This document shows, piece after piece, positions 49,852 through 58,906 of a DNA stretch of 64,000 nt (the first letter of the stretch is position 1; the number at the start of each line of letters is the position of its first letter). Under the pieces are notes generated by a model, which worked only from the letters and a program-made list of their open reading frames with translations, was not told where the DNA came from and made no database searches. The translations under genes and the position numbers were made by a program. The stretch is from Candidatus Reidiella endopervernicosa. Lineage in GTDB: Bacteria; Pseudomonadota; Gammaproteobacteria; GCF-013343005. The stretch spans positions 1,151,001 through 1,215,000 of the forward strand of contig NZ_CP054491.1 in the NCBI RefSeq assembly GCF_013343005.1, read 5' to 3'.

Positions 49852-50475
49852 TCATTTAAATAGTGTTGCAAATCGTTGTGCGGCGGCGCTGATATCTGCT
49901 TCGCCAAAGACACCGTTGATCACCGCTACCATATCGGCACCCGCCGAAATGAGCTGCGCGCCATTTTCCGGGGTGATGCCGCCGATGGCAACAATCGGAA
50001 CGGTTAACTGTTCACGGGCGGTGGTAAGTAGCGCGGGATCGGCAGGTGGCGCCTCGGGTTTTATCTTTGAAGAGAAGAAGCGGCCGAAGGCGACGTAGTT
50101 GGCGCCACCCCGCTCTGCAGCGATGGCGAGATCGACATTGTCGTGGCAGGTGATGCCGATGATCGCATCATCTCCGAGCAACGTGCGTGCGCTCTGTAGC
50201 TCACCATCCTGCTGCCCGAGGTGCACACCATCGGCACCGATGGCGGCTGCCAATTCGATGTTGTCGTTAATCAACAGTGGGGTGTTGAGTGCACGGCAGA
50301 GATTTAGCAGGTCCTGCGCCTCCCACTGGCGGCGCTGTGCATCGTCGCTCTTGTCGCGATACTGGATGATCTTTGCGCCACCCTGAATCGCTGCAGCGAC
50401 TGCCGGAATCAGTTGATCGTCAGGGGTGAGGCTGCGATCGGTGATCGCATAGAGTCCGTGGAGTGCGGCGCTCAC
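49852..50475 (-). CDS. thiE: thiamine-phosphate synthase
   Basis: ThiE joins HMP-pyrophosphate and thiazole phosphate to give thiamine phosphate. The 207-residue TIM-barrel protein has GLYAITDRSL, KIIQYRDKSDDAQRR, LLINDNIELAAAIGADGVHLG and the phosphate loops AIGGITPEN and GADMVAVI. It overlaps thiD by 4 bp, and together they give the pyrimidine branch and coupling step of thiamine synthesis. Confidence 0.97.
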   Translation of the reverse strand: MSAALHGLYAITDRSLTPDDQLIPAVAAAIQGGAKIIQYRDKSDDAQRRQWEAQDLLNLCRALNTPLLINDNIELAAAIGADGVHLGQQDGELQSARTLLGDDAIIGITCHDNVDLAIAAERGGANYVAFGRFFSSKIKPEAPPADPALLTTAREQLTVPIVAIGGITPENGAQLISAGADMVAVINGVFGEADISAAAQRFATLFK

Positions 50476-51290
50476 TGCGCGCCCTCTTCTGGATCGTTCC
50501 AGGCCCAGAAGAAGCGGTTGGGATGGTGCTGCCCCATGCCGCTGCGGTAGCCGTTTCGCAGACTCTCCCAGGCGTACTCCTGCGCCTCGTTAATGGCAGT
50601 GAAGGGCTCAAGCCCCTGTGCCATCAGGCCAGCGATGGCGGCGGCCAGCGTGCAGCCGGAACCGTGGTAGCTGTGTGGCAGGCGCTCCCAGCTGAAACGC
50701 TCCAGGCGGCGCATGTTGCCGTAGAGGGTGTTTTCGACCTGCTCACTTTCCTCGTGTGCGCCAGTAATCAGTACCAGTTCGCAGCCGGTTGCGAGGATCT
50801 CCTGAGCGCAGGCGTCGAGGGTGTCGGCGTTGGGGGCGAGACGCCGTGCTTCGATCGAGTTGGGGGTGAGAATGGTGGTTTGCGGTAGCAGTAGTTCAAC
50901 CATCGCCTCGACCATCTCACCGCTGCTGAGCTCGGTGCCACCGCCTGCGGCGAGGATCGGATCGAGAATCACCGGTGTTTCGGGATAGTCGCGTAGCAGG
51001 GTATGGATCGCCTCGATATTGCCGATGCTGCCGGTCATGCCGATCTTTACCGCGGCGATCGGCATGTCCTCAAACACGGCACGGGCCTGTTCGATCAGAA
51101 GAGTGGTCGGTGTCGGGGCGATGCTGAGTACGTTGTGGGTGTCCTGTACCGTCAGTGCGGTGATGACCGGGGCGGTCTGACAGCCCATGCTGGCGATCGC
51201 CTCGATATCGGCGGCGATGCCGGCGCCGCCGGTCGGATCGTTACCCGAGATCGCCATCACAACGGGGACGGGGTGTTTCTCCTGAGTCAC
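50472..51290 (-). CDS. thiD: hydroxymethylpyrimidine (phosphate) kinase
   Basis: ThiD phosphorylates HMP and HMP-P in thiamine synthesis. The 272-residue ribokinase-fold protein has MAISGNDPTGGAGIAADIEA, TALTVQDTHNV, DPILAAGGG and YHGSGCTLAAAIAG near the C-terminus, where the GSGCTL anion hole contains the catalytic Cys. It is coupled to thiE and preceded by the aldolase gene (12 bp). Confidence 0.96.
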   Translation of the reverse strand: MTQEKHPVPVVMAISGNDPTGGAGIAADIEAIASMGCQTAPVITALTVQDTHNVLSIAPTPTTLLIEQARAVFEDMPIAAVKIGMTGSIGNIEAIHTLLRDYPETPVILDPILAAGGGTELSSGEMVEAMVELLLPQTTILTPNSIEARRLAPNADTLDACAQEILATGCELVLITGAHEESEQVENTLYGNMRRLERFSWERLPHSYHGSGCTLAAAIAGLMAQGLEPFTAINEAQEYAWESLRNGYRSGMGQHHPNRFFWAWNDPEEGAQ

Positions 51291-51302
51291 AAGCGGGCTC
51301 CG

Positions 51303-51875
51303 TTAACTGTTGTTGGTGGGCAGGGTGCCCGCCTGCTGTGCCAGCCATGCCGTCTTGGCCGAGAGCTCAAAGGAGCAGCTCCACTTGTAGGCGAGGTTGA
51401 TCGTCTCGGCACAGGCGTAAACGCCGTGACCGCGTACTACCGCTATTTTGTGTTCGGCCAGCTGCTCGGCAACACGGCTGGGTGCTTCGTCGAGGTAGCG
51501 GGCGTAGTCGACTGTAACCACCGGGATGCGCTGGAAGTAGTAGGCACCCTCGAAATCGGGCGGAATGAAGTCATCGCCGTTCATGGTCATCGCCACGCTG
51601 TGGGCGCCGTGGCTGTGGAGGATGGCGGTGGCTGCTGGGTTGGACTGGTAGACGGCCAGGTGGAGTGCGGTATCGAGTGAGGCCCCCTCGGGTGGTGCGC
51701 TCTGCATTGGGCAGCGGATCAGATCGGAGGGGGTGAGGGTGTCAGCGCAGGCGCCGGTCGGGGTGATCCAGATATCCTCATCCACACGCACCGAGGCATT
51801 GCCGCTGTGGGAGTCGTTGATGCCGTATTGGCGCAGCCACTTGTAGTGGCGAACCAGATCTTCTCGTGGGTCCAT
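51303..51875 (-). CDS. class II aldolase/adducin family protein
   Basis: The start at 51875 is chosen for a CAGGAGAGCGGC site, giving MDPREDLVRHYKWLRQYG and 190 aa. It has the zinc-binding HSHGAHSVAM and RGHGVYACA segments and a SGNASVRVDEDIWITPTG N-terminal motif. Such proteins cleave or isomerise short phosphorylated sugars, or act in methylthioribose salvage; the substrate cannot be told. It lies beside the thiamine genes. Confidence 0.88.
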   Translation of the reverse strand: MDPREDLVRHYKWLRQYGINDSHSGNASVRVDEDIWITPTGACADTLTPSDLIRCPMQSAPPEGASLDTALHLAVYQSNPAATAILHSHGAHSVAMTMNGDDFIPPDFEGAYYFQRIPVVTVDYARYLDEAPSRVAEQLAEHKIAVVRGHGVYACAETINLAYKWSCSFELSAKTAWLAQQAGTLPTNNS

Positions 51876-52115
51876 GCCGCTCTCCTGATTTGTGCGCCAT
51901 AGTATACGTGTAAAGCCCTGCAATGGGCGCTCTGAGGATAGTGAGAAGCGTGCTGAAATCGCCTATATCTAGGGTATGGGCGAACGGCGCCATAACACCG
52001 TAGTCTAAGTGGTTATCGGGCTGTGGTTGCAATGGTGTGAGTGTGACGGCACTATCGGCCCATATTGAAACAGCCAAGTCTGCCCTCCCTGTGGGTGGAG
52101 ATAGAGGTAAGTACG

Positions 52116-52511
52116 ATGAGTGAACAGAGCTATAGAAGTGAGATTACCAATTCCGATCTGAATGTAACCCCTGCAGCACGTGACAAGCTGATCGAACTGC
52201 TCGGTGATGTTGAGGATGATGAGGTGAAGGGTGTACGTATCTTCGTCTCCGGCGGTGGCTGTGGCGGTATGACCTACGGTATGACCTTCACCACCATGAC
52301 CAGTGACTTCGACAGACTCTGGAGCGAGAACGATCTGAACGTCTATGTCGATAGCGTTGCACTTAACTATCTGAATGGTGCTGAGATCGACTTCGTCGAG
52401 CAGGGTATGGGTTCCAGCTTCGTCTTCAATAACGTCTTCGCCAGCGTTGGCGGCAGCGGCGGTTGCTCTGCCTGCGGCGCAACCGGAGGCGGTGGCGGCG
52501 GCTGCGCCTGA
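52116..52511 (+). CDS. A-type iron-sulfur carrier-like protein with Cys/Gly-rich tail
   Basis: A 131-residue HesB/IscA-fold protein. It has VTPAARDKLIELLGD, the first Cys in SGGGCGGMTYGM and the C-terminal CSAC motif in GGCSACGAT, followed by a Gly run and a last Cys. Canonical IscA proteins end CGCG, so this is a divergent type with an altered, extended tail; it may carry clusters for a specific target. The start at 52116 is preferred over 52065 because ATAGAGGTAA precedes it and the family begins here. It lies 10 bp before the ATP-grasp gene. A canonical ErpA is at 60249. Confidence 0.88.
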   Translation: MSEQSYRSEITNSDLNVTPAARDKLIELLGDVEDDEVKGVRIFVSGGGCGGMTYGMTFTTMTSDFDRLWSENDLNVYVDSVALNYLNGAEIDFVEQGMGSSFVFNNVFASVGGSGGCSACGATGGGGGGCA

Positions 52512-52521
52512 GTAGGCTTGC

Positions 52522-54067
52522 GTGACAGTGGCATCGCGCCAGCGCGCGCGTCTGCTGCTGGTCGCACCCCACAACAGCTATCGCATTGCACCCTATATCG
52601 AGGCGGCCAATCGTCTCGATATCGATTTTCTGGTTGCCTCCGAAGGCAAACACTCTCTGGTCGGCGCCGTGGCCGACGGTCTTCATATCGATCTGAGCGA
52701 TCCACAACAGGCACTCGAGCGTCTGCTTGAGGCGGCTGCAGAGCATCCCTTTGCCGGTGTGGTTGGCAGTGATGATGCCACTATTGAGATGGCGAGCCGT
52801 CTCGCCGCCCAGCTCAATCTCCCTCACAATCCTCCCCAGGCAGCCGTTATCAGTCGGCGCAAGGATCTAGCACGTGCCACCCTTGCGGATGCTGGCGTTC
52901 CCGTACCGAAACACTGGCTGCTCGATCTGCGTGATCTCCACGAGAAACAACTCGCTTCTATCGAATTCCCCGCTGACCGCCATGGAGAGCGAAGTGAGGG
53001 CGGTTAGTCCCGATAGTCGACGCCGTCTGCCTATTCGTAGTTGAGAGCGCGAGCGGACGACGAAGAAGATGCAGCAGCGGCTTTATGTCGGCGTAGAGTC
53101 ACTGAGGGAGTTGTGTAGAGCCGCGAAGAGGTGATTACGCAACGTACGCAGGACGGTCGGGCGGGGCGCCGTAGGCATAAATGGTCGCGTTAAGTTTTTG
53201 CTGTTTGCTTGGGCTTGGATGCCCAAAACAAACTTTCGATAAAATAGCGACTCCCGATCTGTGGTTAAACCGCTGGCGATGTCGGGCAGTCGTGGTGTGA
53301 TTCGTGTCGATGATCAGGCGCAGCTCTCTGCCGCTGTCGAGCGAGTACGCCCCATGTTGCGTGATGGGCGCGGCGAGGATGAGCAGAACATGCTACTGGT
53401 GGAGGCGTATCTTCCGGGGCGTGAGGTGGCGCTGGAGGGGATGCTACATCGAGGTGAGCTGAGTGTGTTGGCGCTGTTCGATAAACCCGATCCACTCGAA
53501 GGGCCCTTCTTTGAAGAGAGCTACTACATCACCCCCTCACGATTTGATGAGGCGACGCAGCAGAGTGTGGCCGAGGTAGTGGTCGCAGCCTGTCACGCCT
53601 ACGGATTGCAGGAGGGGCCGGTACACGCCGAATTGCGTATAAACGATGCAGGGCCGTGGGTGCTCGAGGTTGCCTCAAGAACCATCGGTGGGCAGTGCGG
53701 ACGGCTACTGCGTTTTGGTACCGGACGTTCACTCGAGGAGCTGGTATTGAGTCAGGCGATGGGTGAACCGCTGACGCTACAGGCTGATCGTGGTGGTGCT
53801 GGGGTATTGATGATTCCGATTCCCGAAGCGGGGTTGCTGCGTCGAGTGGAGGGGTTGATGGCCGCCAACAAGGTGGAGTGGATTGAGGATATCGAGATCA
53901 GTGTGCGAGAAGGGTATGAGCTGGTGCCGCTACCGGAGGGTGAGAGCTATCTTGGTTTTATCTTTGCCCGAGCACCGAGCCCAGAGCAGGCCGAGGCGGC
54001 CCTGCGCGAGGCGCACGCACATCTGAAGATTGTGGTCGCCCCGCTGATGAAGATAGGTTTCGCCTGA
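52522..54067 (+). pseudogene. ATP-grasp domain ligase gene interrupted by repeat copy D
   Basis: The 5' part (52522-52970) encodes the N-terminal lobe (VASRQRARLLLVAPHNSYR) to SIEFP; the 3' part (53257-54067) continues VVKPLAMSGSRGVIRV and contains VEAYLPGREVALEGML and VLEVASRTIGGQCGRLLRFG, typical of carboxylate-amine ligases of the ATP-grasp superfamily. Removing 286 bp gives one frame of about 419 aa, a normal length, with no other lesion. The start is GTG at 52522. The substrate is unknown; the pairing with an A-type Fe-S protein is notable. With the repeat present the first part ends at a TAG at 53005-53007. Confidence 0.9.
52971..53256 (+). mobile_element. dispersed ~286-bp repeat, copy D
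   Basis: Left end CGCTGACCGCC, right hairpin GTTTG-CTTGGGC / GCCCAA-AACAAAC and right end AAATAGCGACTCCCG. It is in the sense direction of the ATP-grasp gene. It has a small internal duplication (GGGCGGGGCG where other copies have GGGGCG) that accounts for its extra length. Confidence 0.9.
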
Positions 54068-54349
54068 TTATTTCTTAGCGCTGGGTGGGCGGAACGCCTG
54101 ACCGCCGGTGTAGTCGCCCTCATCGAAGAGGAAACCGATCATGTGCTGCTCAATTAGGCCGAGACTACGTGGGTCGGCGGTGCTCAGACCGTTTTCGTTG
54201 ATCACCATGGTGAGGTGCTCAAGCCACTTTTTCCAACCCTCCTTGGAAACGTTCTCATAGATACGCACACCGAGATCGCCTGGATGTGGCGGCTCGTCGA
54301 GTGCTTCAGCATCCTGCTTCAGGACGACACAGGTTACGGTTCTGCTCAT
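54068..54349 (-). CDS. yggX: oxidative damage protection protein YggX (Fe2+-trafficking)
   Basis: A 93-residue protein with the family start SRTVTCVVLKQDAEALD, GVRIYENVSKEGWKKWLEHLTMVI split across the middle, and INENGLSTADPRSLGLIEQ. YggX protects Fe-S clusters and handles iron. It has the single Cys near the N-terminus seen in the family. It converges on the broken ATP-grasp gene with no gap. Confidence 0.95.
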   Translation of the reverse strand: MSRTVTCVVLKQDAEALDEPPHPGDLGVRIYENVSKEGWKKWLEHLTMVINENGLSTADPRSLGLIEQHMIGFLFDEGDYTGGQAFRPPSAKK

Positions 54350-54363
54350 GCTAAGTACCTCAA

Positions 54364-54795
54364 TTAGAAGGGTTTGATCTTGACCAGGATGACGATGGCT
54401 ACCAGTAGCAAGACCGGGAATTCATTAAACCAGCGATAGAAGACGTGACTATGCCGGTTGCGATCTTCGCGGAAGTCTATCAGAAGCCTTCCACAGTAGA
54501 AATGATAGCCGATTAACACCACCACCAGTGCCAGTTTGGTGTGCAGCCAGCCCATGCTGGCGTAGGCGGTCCAGGCGTACTCGTAGAGCAGCCAGAGTCC
54601 GAGCGCGACGGTGACGATAGCCGATGGGGTCATGATGCCGCGATAGAGCTTACGCTCCATTATCTTGAAACGCTCGATGCCAATCTGATCATCGGCATCG
54701 GTCATGGCGTGATAGACAAACAGTCGCGGCAGATAGAAGAGGGCGGCGAACCAGGTGACCATGGCGATGATGTGAAAGGTGATTACCCACTGCAT
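54364..54795 (-). CDS. hemJ: protoporphyrinogen IX oxidase HemJ-like membrane protein
   Basis: A 143-residue protein with four hydrophobic helices and the family residues FHIIAMVTWFAALFYLPRL at the N-terminus, then WLHTKLALVVVLIGYHFYCG in the third helix. HemJ oxidises protoporphyrinogen IX in heme synthesis, complementing HemA and HemL of this window. It ends 14 bp before yggX. Confidence 0.9.
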   Translation of the reverse strand: MQWVITFHIIAMVTWFAALFYLPRLFVYHAMTDADDQIGIERFKIMERKLYRGIMTPSAIVTVALGLWLLYEYAWTAYASMGWLHTKLALVVVLIGYHFYCGRLLIDFREDRNRHSHVFYRWFNEFPVLLLVAIVILVKIKPF

Positions 54796-54810
54796 GCGGT
54801 CTGTTGCTCC

Positions 54811-55464
54811 TTATGACTGTCCGTTACTGTTGTCGGGTGGCTGCATCTCCAGGGCCTGCTGCTTGGGGTCGCACCAGCCGAACAGACTGCCGATATAACA
54901 GGCGACGCGTCGGATGCCGCGCCACAGCTTTGGCAGCAGCCAGATCAGCAGTAATACAAATACCACCAGACCACCGACAAAGAGCCAGGGATTGTTGAGT
55001 GCGATCCAGAGGCCACCAACGGCCGCTACATCCTCGGTGACCGAGGCGGTCCAGTTGGTAAATGGCTCGGGTGATGTGTTGATCAATACGCGGCTGCCCG
55101 CCTTGGTGGCGTGGGTGCTGGCGGCGAGTGAGCCACCCGCCAGGATGCCAGCCAGCTCGGCAGCAGGGCCGATCTCGGCCACTGCACCGGAGGCGAGCAT
55201 CGCGCCAGCGGGAATGCGTATAAATGTATGGATTGAATCCCAGACGGTATCGACGCCCGGTATCTTGTCGGCGAAGAACTCAACGGCATACATCAAACCG
55301 GCGGCGCCGATGACCAATGGGTTGGTGACCACTGCCAGCTCGGGCGGCAGATCGACACTACCGGTGGTGCCCATGATGCCGAGCATTAATATAGTGGCGT
55401 AGAGGTTGATGCCACTCGCCCAGGCGGCGCCCATGCCGAGGGTTAACGTTTCTATAACACCCAT
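54811..55464 (-). CDS. DUF4126 family membrane protein
   Basis: A 217-residue protein with several Gly/Ala-rich hydrophobic helices, starting MGVIETLTLGMGAAWASGINLYAT and containing EFFADKIPGVDTVWDSIHTF and the C-terminal LIWLLPKLWRGIRR. These match DUF4126, whose function is unknown. It lies 15 bp before hemJ. Confidence 0.85.
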   Translation of the reverse strand: MGVIETLTLGMGAAWASGINLYATILMLGIMGTTGSVDLPPELAVVTNPLVIGAAGLMYAVEFFADKIPGVDTVWDSIHTFIRIPAGAMLASGAVAEIGPAAELAGILAGGSLAASTHATKAGSRVLINTSPEPFTNWTASVTEDVAAVGGLWIALNNPWLFVGGLVVFVLLLIWLLPKLWRGIRRVACYIGSLFGWCDPKQQALEMQPPDNSNGQS

Positions 55465-55511
55465 AACTATTCCTCTCCTGTGTAGCTCTCCATTATCGCG
55501 CTACTTCGCTC

Positions 55512-57272
55512 TTAACGATAGCTCGCCTCGACCCGCTCGCGGGTGAGTAGGCCGTGAATGCGCTGCTCGCCTGCTGCATTGAGGGTGTAGACATACAGCG
55601 CCTCAACTCCGTGTTGTCCAATCGCCTCGTAGGCCTCCTGCAGTGTTTCACGCAGATGAATGGCGGCGACCTGGAGACGACGGCCGGGAATCTTGATCAG
55701 ATCGAAGCTTTGCTCGTCGCCCTGTTCCAGGCTGTGTTTGAGATCAGCGGCGGTGAGTGCTGAGACGTAGTGCCCGTCGTCTTCAATCAGGATCCAGTGT
55801 GGCGTCTCGGCCAGTAGTATCTCGGCGCTCTCACGGCTTATCTCCCGAGGGTGTGCCGCGATGCCTCGCTCCATCGCGCTGGCGACGCCGACCCGGCGCA
55901 GTGACTGAGCGATCGGATCGTTACGGTAATCGAGCCCACGAGCCTTGAGCAGCATCAAAAAGACGGAACCCTTGTTAAAGAGTTCACTGCTGGTCATGCC
56001 GGCCGCAATGATTGCCAGCATGCCGGGCAGAATGATGTTGTAGTTGTAGGTGAGCTCCAGTATGGCGACCAGTGCGGCCAGAGGTGCCTGTAGTGTGGCA
56101 CCCATCATCGCGCCCATTCCGATAATGGCGTAGAAACCCTCCGATGAAATGAAGTGGCTCTCGGGGATGAGTATCATGCCGATGTGTCCCATCGCACTAC
56201 CTGCCGTGGCACCAATAAAAAGGGTCGGTCCGATCAATCCACCGGGTAGGCCAAGCCCGAGCCCGGCGGTGGTAGCGACCAGTTTGAACAGGGTGATGAT
56301 CAGCAGGATCGAGATGGAGATGGAGCCCATCATTGCTGCATCGACGGTGTCGTAGCCGATGCCCATGATCTCCGGGGCGGGGATCGCCAGCACACCGACA
56401 ATCAGGCCGGCAAACATGATGCGTTTCCAGAGCGGTGTCTGCTCAAAGTTGTCGGTAAAGATCTGCAGTAGATGGACAAACAACGCAGCGAGCGTACCGA
56501 TAACGATGCCGGTGAGTAGGATATAGGGGAGTTCGAGCAGTGAGCCGAACTCGAGTGGCGGAATGATAAAGGCTGGAGCGGAGCCGTAGACCACGCGTGT
56601 CAGGGTGGTGGCGCTTACAGCTGCAAGGATCACGGGCGTAAAGCCGGCGATGGTGTACTCCATCATCACTACCTCCATGGCGAAGATAACGCCAGCAAGC
56701 GGGGTGTTGAAAGAGGCGGCAATGGCCGCTGCGGTACCGCAGCCGACCAGGGTACGGATGGTGTTGTTGTGTAATCCTAATCCCTGTCCCAACACACTAC
56801 CGCTAGCCGCTCCGAGATGGACGGCAGGACCTTCGCGTCCCACAGAGTGGCCACTGATGATGCAGATCGCCGCGCTTACGAACTGTGCAACAGCATTTTT
56901 CCACGGTAGGCGGCCCTGGTGGTAGGAGAGACGCTCCATGACATGTACGACACCAACCTGACGATCTTCATTCTTGAGCGAGTGGAGTAGCAGGGCAACG
57001 ATCGCGGCCCCGAAAAGGGGAATCGAGAAACGCATGACCAGGTCGAGAGCTTCGTAATTTTCGGTACTACCCTGTGGAAGGAATGATGCCTGAGTTGTTT
57101 CGATCAGAAAGCGGAACAGTATGATCACCCCGCCTGCGCAGAGCCCACTTAATACGCCAAGGATGGCGAATTGGATCAATGCATCTGAGCTTGAGAGGCG
57201 GAGGCGCTGATGATCGATAAAGCGTCGATAACGACTGTGATTGGTGGGCGAGTTTTGATTCATCGCGATCAA
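55512..57272 (-). CDS. CLC-family chloride channel/transporter with CBS domains
   Basis: A 586-residue protein with the CLC membrane domain (about 1-440) and C-terminal CBS pair (about 455-585). The gating-Glu motif GREGPAVHLGAA and the C-terminal selectivity region GLPGGLIGPTLFIGATAG are clear. The usual GSGIP motif is not seen; the corresponding place reads VGVVHVMERL. The FNTPLAGVIFAMEVVM segment has Glu-Val where the E. coli proton pathway has Glu-Glu. Both differences suggest a channel-like or differently selective type. The start gives MIAMNQNSPTNHSR. Confidence 0.92.
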   Translation of the reverse strand: MIAMNQNSPTNHSRYRRFIDHQRLRLSSSDALIQFAILGVLSGLCAGGVIILFRFLIETTQASFLPQGSTENYEALDLVMRFSIPLFGAAIVALLLHSLKNEDRQVGVVHVMERLSYHQGRLPWKNAVAQFVSAAICIISGHSVGREGPAVHLGAASGSVLGQGLGLHNNTIRTLVGCGTAAAIAASFNTPLAGVIFAMEVVMMEYTIAGFTPVILAAVSATTLTRVVYGSAPAFIIPPLEFGSLLELPYILLTGIVIGTLAALFVHLLQIFTDNFEQTPLWKRIMFAGLIVGVLAIPAPEIMGIGYDTVDAAMMGSISISILLIITLFKLVATTAGLGLGLPGGLIGPTLFIGATAGSAMGHIGMILIPESHFISSEGFYAIIGMGAMMGATLQAPLAALVAILELTYNYNIILPGMLAIIAAGMTSSELFNKGSVFLMLLKARGLDYRNDPIAQSLRRVGVASAMERGIAAHPREISRESAEILLAETPHWILIEDDGHYVSALTAADLKHSLEQGDEQSFDLIKIPGRRLQVAAIHLRETLQEAYEAIGQHGVEALYVYTLNAAGEQRIHGLLTRERVEASYR

Positions 57273-57478
57273 TTATACAGAGGGGGTATCGTTAGTGGAG
57301 TCCAACAAAAACAGTAGGAAATTAGGGTAAATACCAATATTATTAATTACTTATATATGGGTCGGGGGTTGACATGTCATATCAAGACAAGTAAATTTCA
57401 CTTCAAGTTTTGTTGCACAGGCTTAGTAAGGCCGAATAACAAAGCATAAAAATTATAACAATAAGAGCTCACCACCAA
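57273..57478. other. 206-bp A/T-rich intergenic region before repeat copy E
   Basis: No gene is seen. The region is distinctly A/T-rich, and probably holds the promoter of the CLC gene on the minus strand. Confidence 0.4.
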
Positions 57479-57760
57479 CGCTGACCGCCATGGAGAGCGA
57501 AGTGAGGGCGGTTAGTCCCCGATAGTCGACGCCGTCTGTATATTCGTAGTTGAGAGCGCGAGCGAACGACGGAGAAGATGCAGCAGCGGCTTTATGTCGG
57601 CGTAGAGTCACTGAGGGAGTTGTGTAGAGCCGCGAAGAGGTGATTACGCAACGTACGCAGGACGGTCGGGGCGCCGCAGGCATAAACGGTCGCGTGAAGT
57701 TTTGCTGTTTGCTTGGGCTTGGATGCCCAAAACAAACTTTCGCAAAAATAGCGACTCCCG
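57479..57760 (+). mobile_element. dispersed ~282-bp repeat, copy E
   Basis: Left end CGCTGACCGCC, right hairpin at 57707-57737, right end AAATAGCGACTCCCG. It is intergenic, between the CLC gene and argC, and is directly followed by a rho-independent terminator in the same direction. Confidence 0.9.
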
Positions 57761-57768
57761 GTGCATTC

Positions 57769-57792
57769 AGCGGCGAAAGCCGCTTTTTCTTT
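57769..57792 (+). terminator. rho-independent terminator after repeat copy E
   Basis: AGCGGC / GCCGCT with loop GAAA, followed by TTTTCTTT. No plus-strand gene precedes it, so it would end a transcript of the repeat itself, or is the remnant of a lost gene. It protects argC from read-through. Confidence 0.85.
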
Positions 57793-57858
57793 GCCTGAAA
57801 TCCGGCCAACCCCTATTATCCCCCTTCCTATATAAATGAATGAATCTGGAAGAGATCG

Positions 57859-58890
57859 ATGATCAAGGCTGCAATTGTTGGTGGTACCGGCTATACCGGT
57901 GTTGAGTTACTGCGTCTTCTCGCAAATCACCCTGATGTTGAACTGAAGGTTATCACCTCTCGCTCTGAGGCGGGAACGGCGGTGGCTGATATGTTCCCCA
58001 ATCTACGAGGCCAGGTCGATCTCAAGTTTAGTGAACCCGATCCAGCCAAGTTGGCTGAATGTGACGTCGCCTTTTACGCTACCCCTCACGGAGTAGCGAT
58101 GGAGGGTGCGCGTGCACTGCTCGAAGCCGGTGTGCGGGTTGTAGATCTGGGTGCCGACTTCCGTATTCAGGATATCCCAGTTTGGGAGCAGTGGTATGGC
58201 ATGTCACATACAACGCCTGATTTGGTGAAAGAAGCGGTATACGGTTTGCCAGAGGTGAATCGTGACGCGATCAAGGATGCGCGTCTGATCGCCTGCCCAG
58301 GTTGTTATCCCACTGCGACCCAGCTCGGCTATCTGCCGCTAATTGAGAATGGGCTGATCGATTCGCGTCGTCTGATTGTTGATGCCAAATCGGGTGTCAG
58401 TGGTGCAGGTCGAAAGGCCAGTGTCGGTACGTTGATGTGTGAGGCAAGCGAAAGCATGAAGGCCTATGCCGTGCCCGGACATCGTCATCAACCTGAGATC
58501 AGTGAGCGGCTCTCACTGGTAGCAGGGCATAAGGTCGGTCTCACCTTTGTGCCTCATCTGACACCGATGATTCGCGGTATCCACGCCACCCTCTACTCGA
58601 CCATAACGGGTGATGTGGGTGACCTGCAGACGCTCTACGAAGAACGTTATGCCGATGAACCTTTTGTCGATGTGATGCAGCCCGGTAGCCACCCTGAGAC
58701 CCGGTCGGTTAAAGGCGGCAACGTCTGTCGTATTGCAATACATCGTCCGCAGGGTGGCGACACCCTGGTGGTGTTGTCGGTGATCGATAACCTGGTTAAG
58801 GGTGCATCGGGGCAGGCGATTCAAAATATGAACCTGATGTTTGGGCTCAATGAGCGCGCCGGACTCAATATCGTGCCATTGATGCCCTGA
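57859..58890 (+). CDS. argC: N-acetyl-gamma-glutamyl-phosphate reductase
   Basis: ArgC catalyses the third step of arginine synthesis, NADPH-dependent reduction of N-acetylglutamyl phosphate. The 343-residue protein has [14 protein letters not shown] at the N-terminus, the catalytic Cys in [17 protein letters not shown], and the PGHRHQPEI motif. Its first gene position in argC-DUF6776-bactofilin-erpA matches many gammaproteobacteria. Confidence 0.98.
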   Translation: MIKAAIVGGTGYTGVELLRLLANHPDVELKVITSRSEAGTAVADMFPNLRGQVDLKFSEPDPAKLAECDVAFYATPHGVAMEGARALLEAGVRVVDLGADFRIQDIPVWEQWYGMSHTTPDLVKEAVYGLPEVNRDAIKDARLIACPGCYPTATQLGYLPLIENGLIDSRRLIVDAKSGVSGAGRKASVGTLMCEASESMKAYAVPGHRHQPEISERLSLVAGHKVGLTFVPHLTPMIRGIHATLYSTITGDVGDLQTLYEERYADEPFVDVMQPGSHPETRSVKGGNVCRIAIHRPQGGDTLVVLSVIDNLVKGASGQAIQNMNLMFGLNERAGLNIVPLMP

Positions 58891-58906
58891 GTGGTTTGGG
58901 ATTGAG

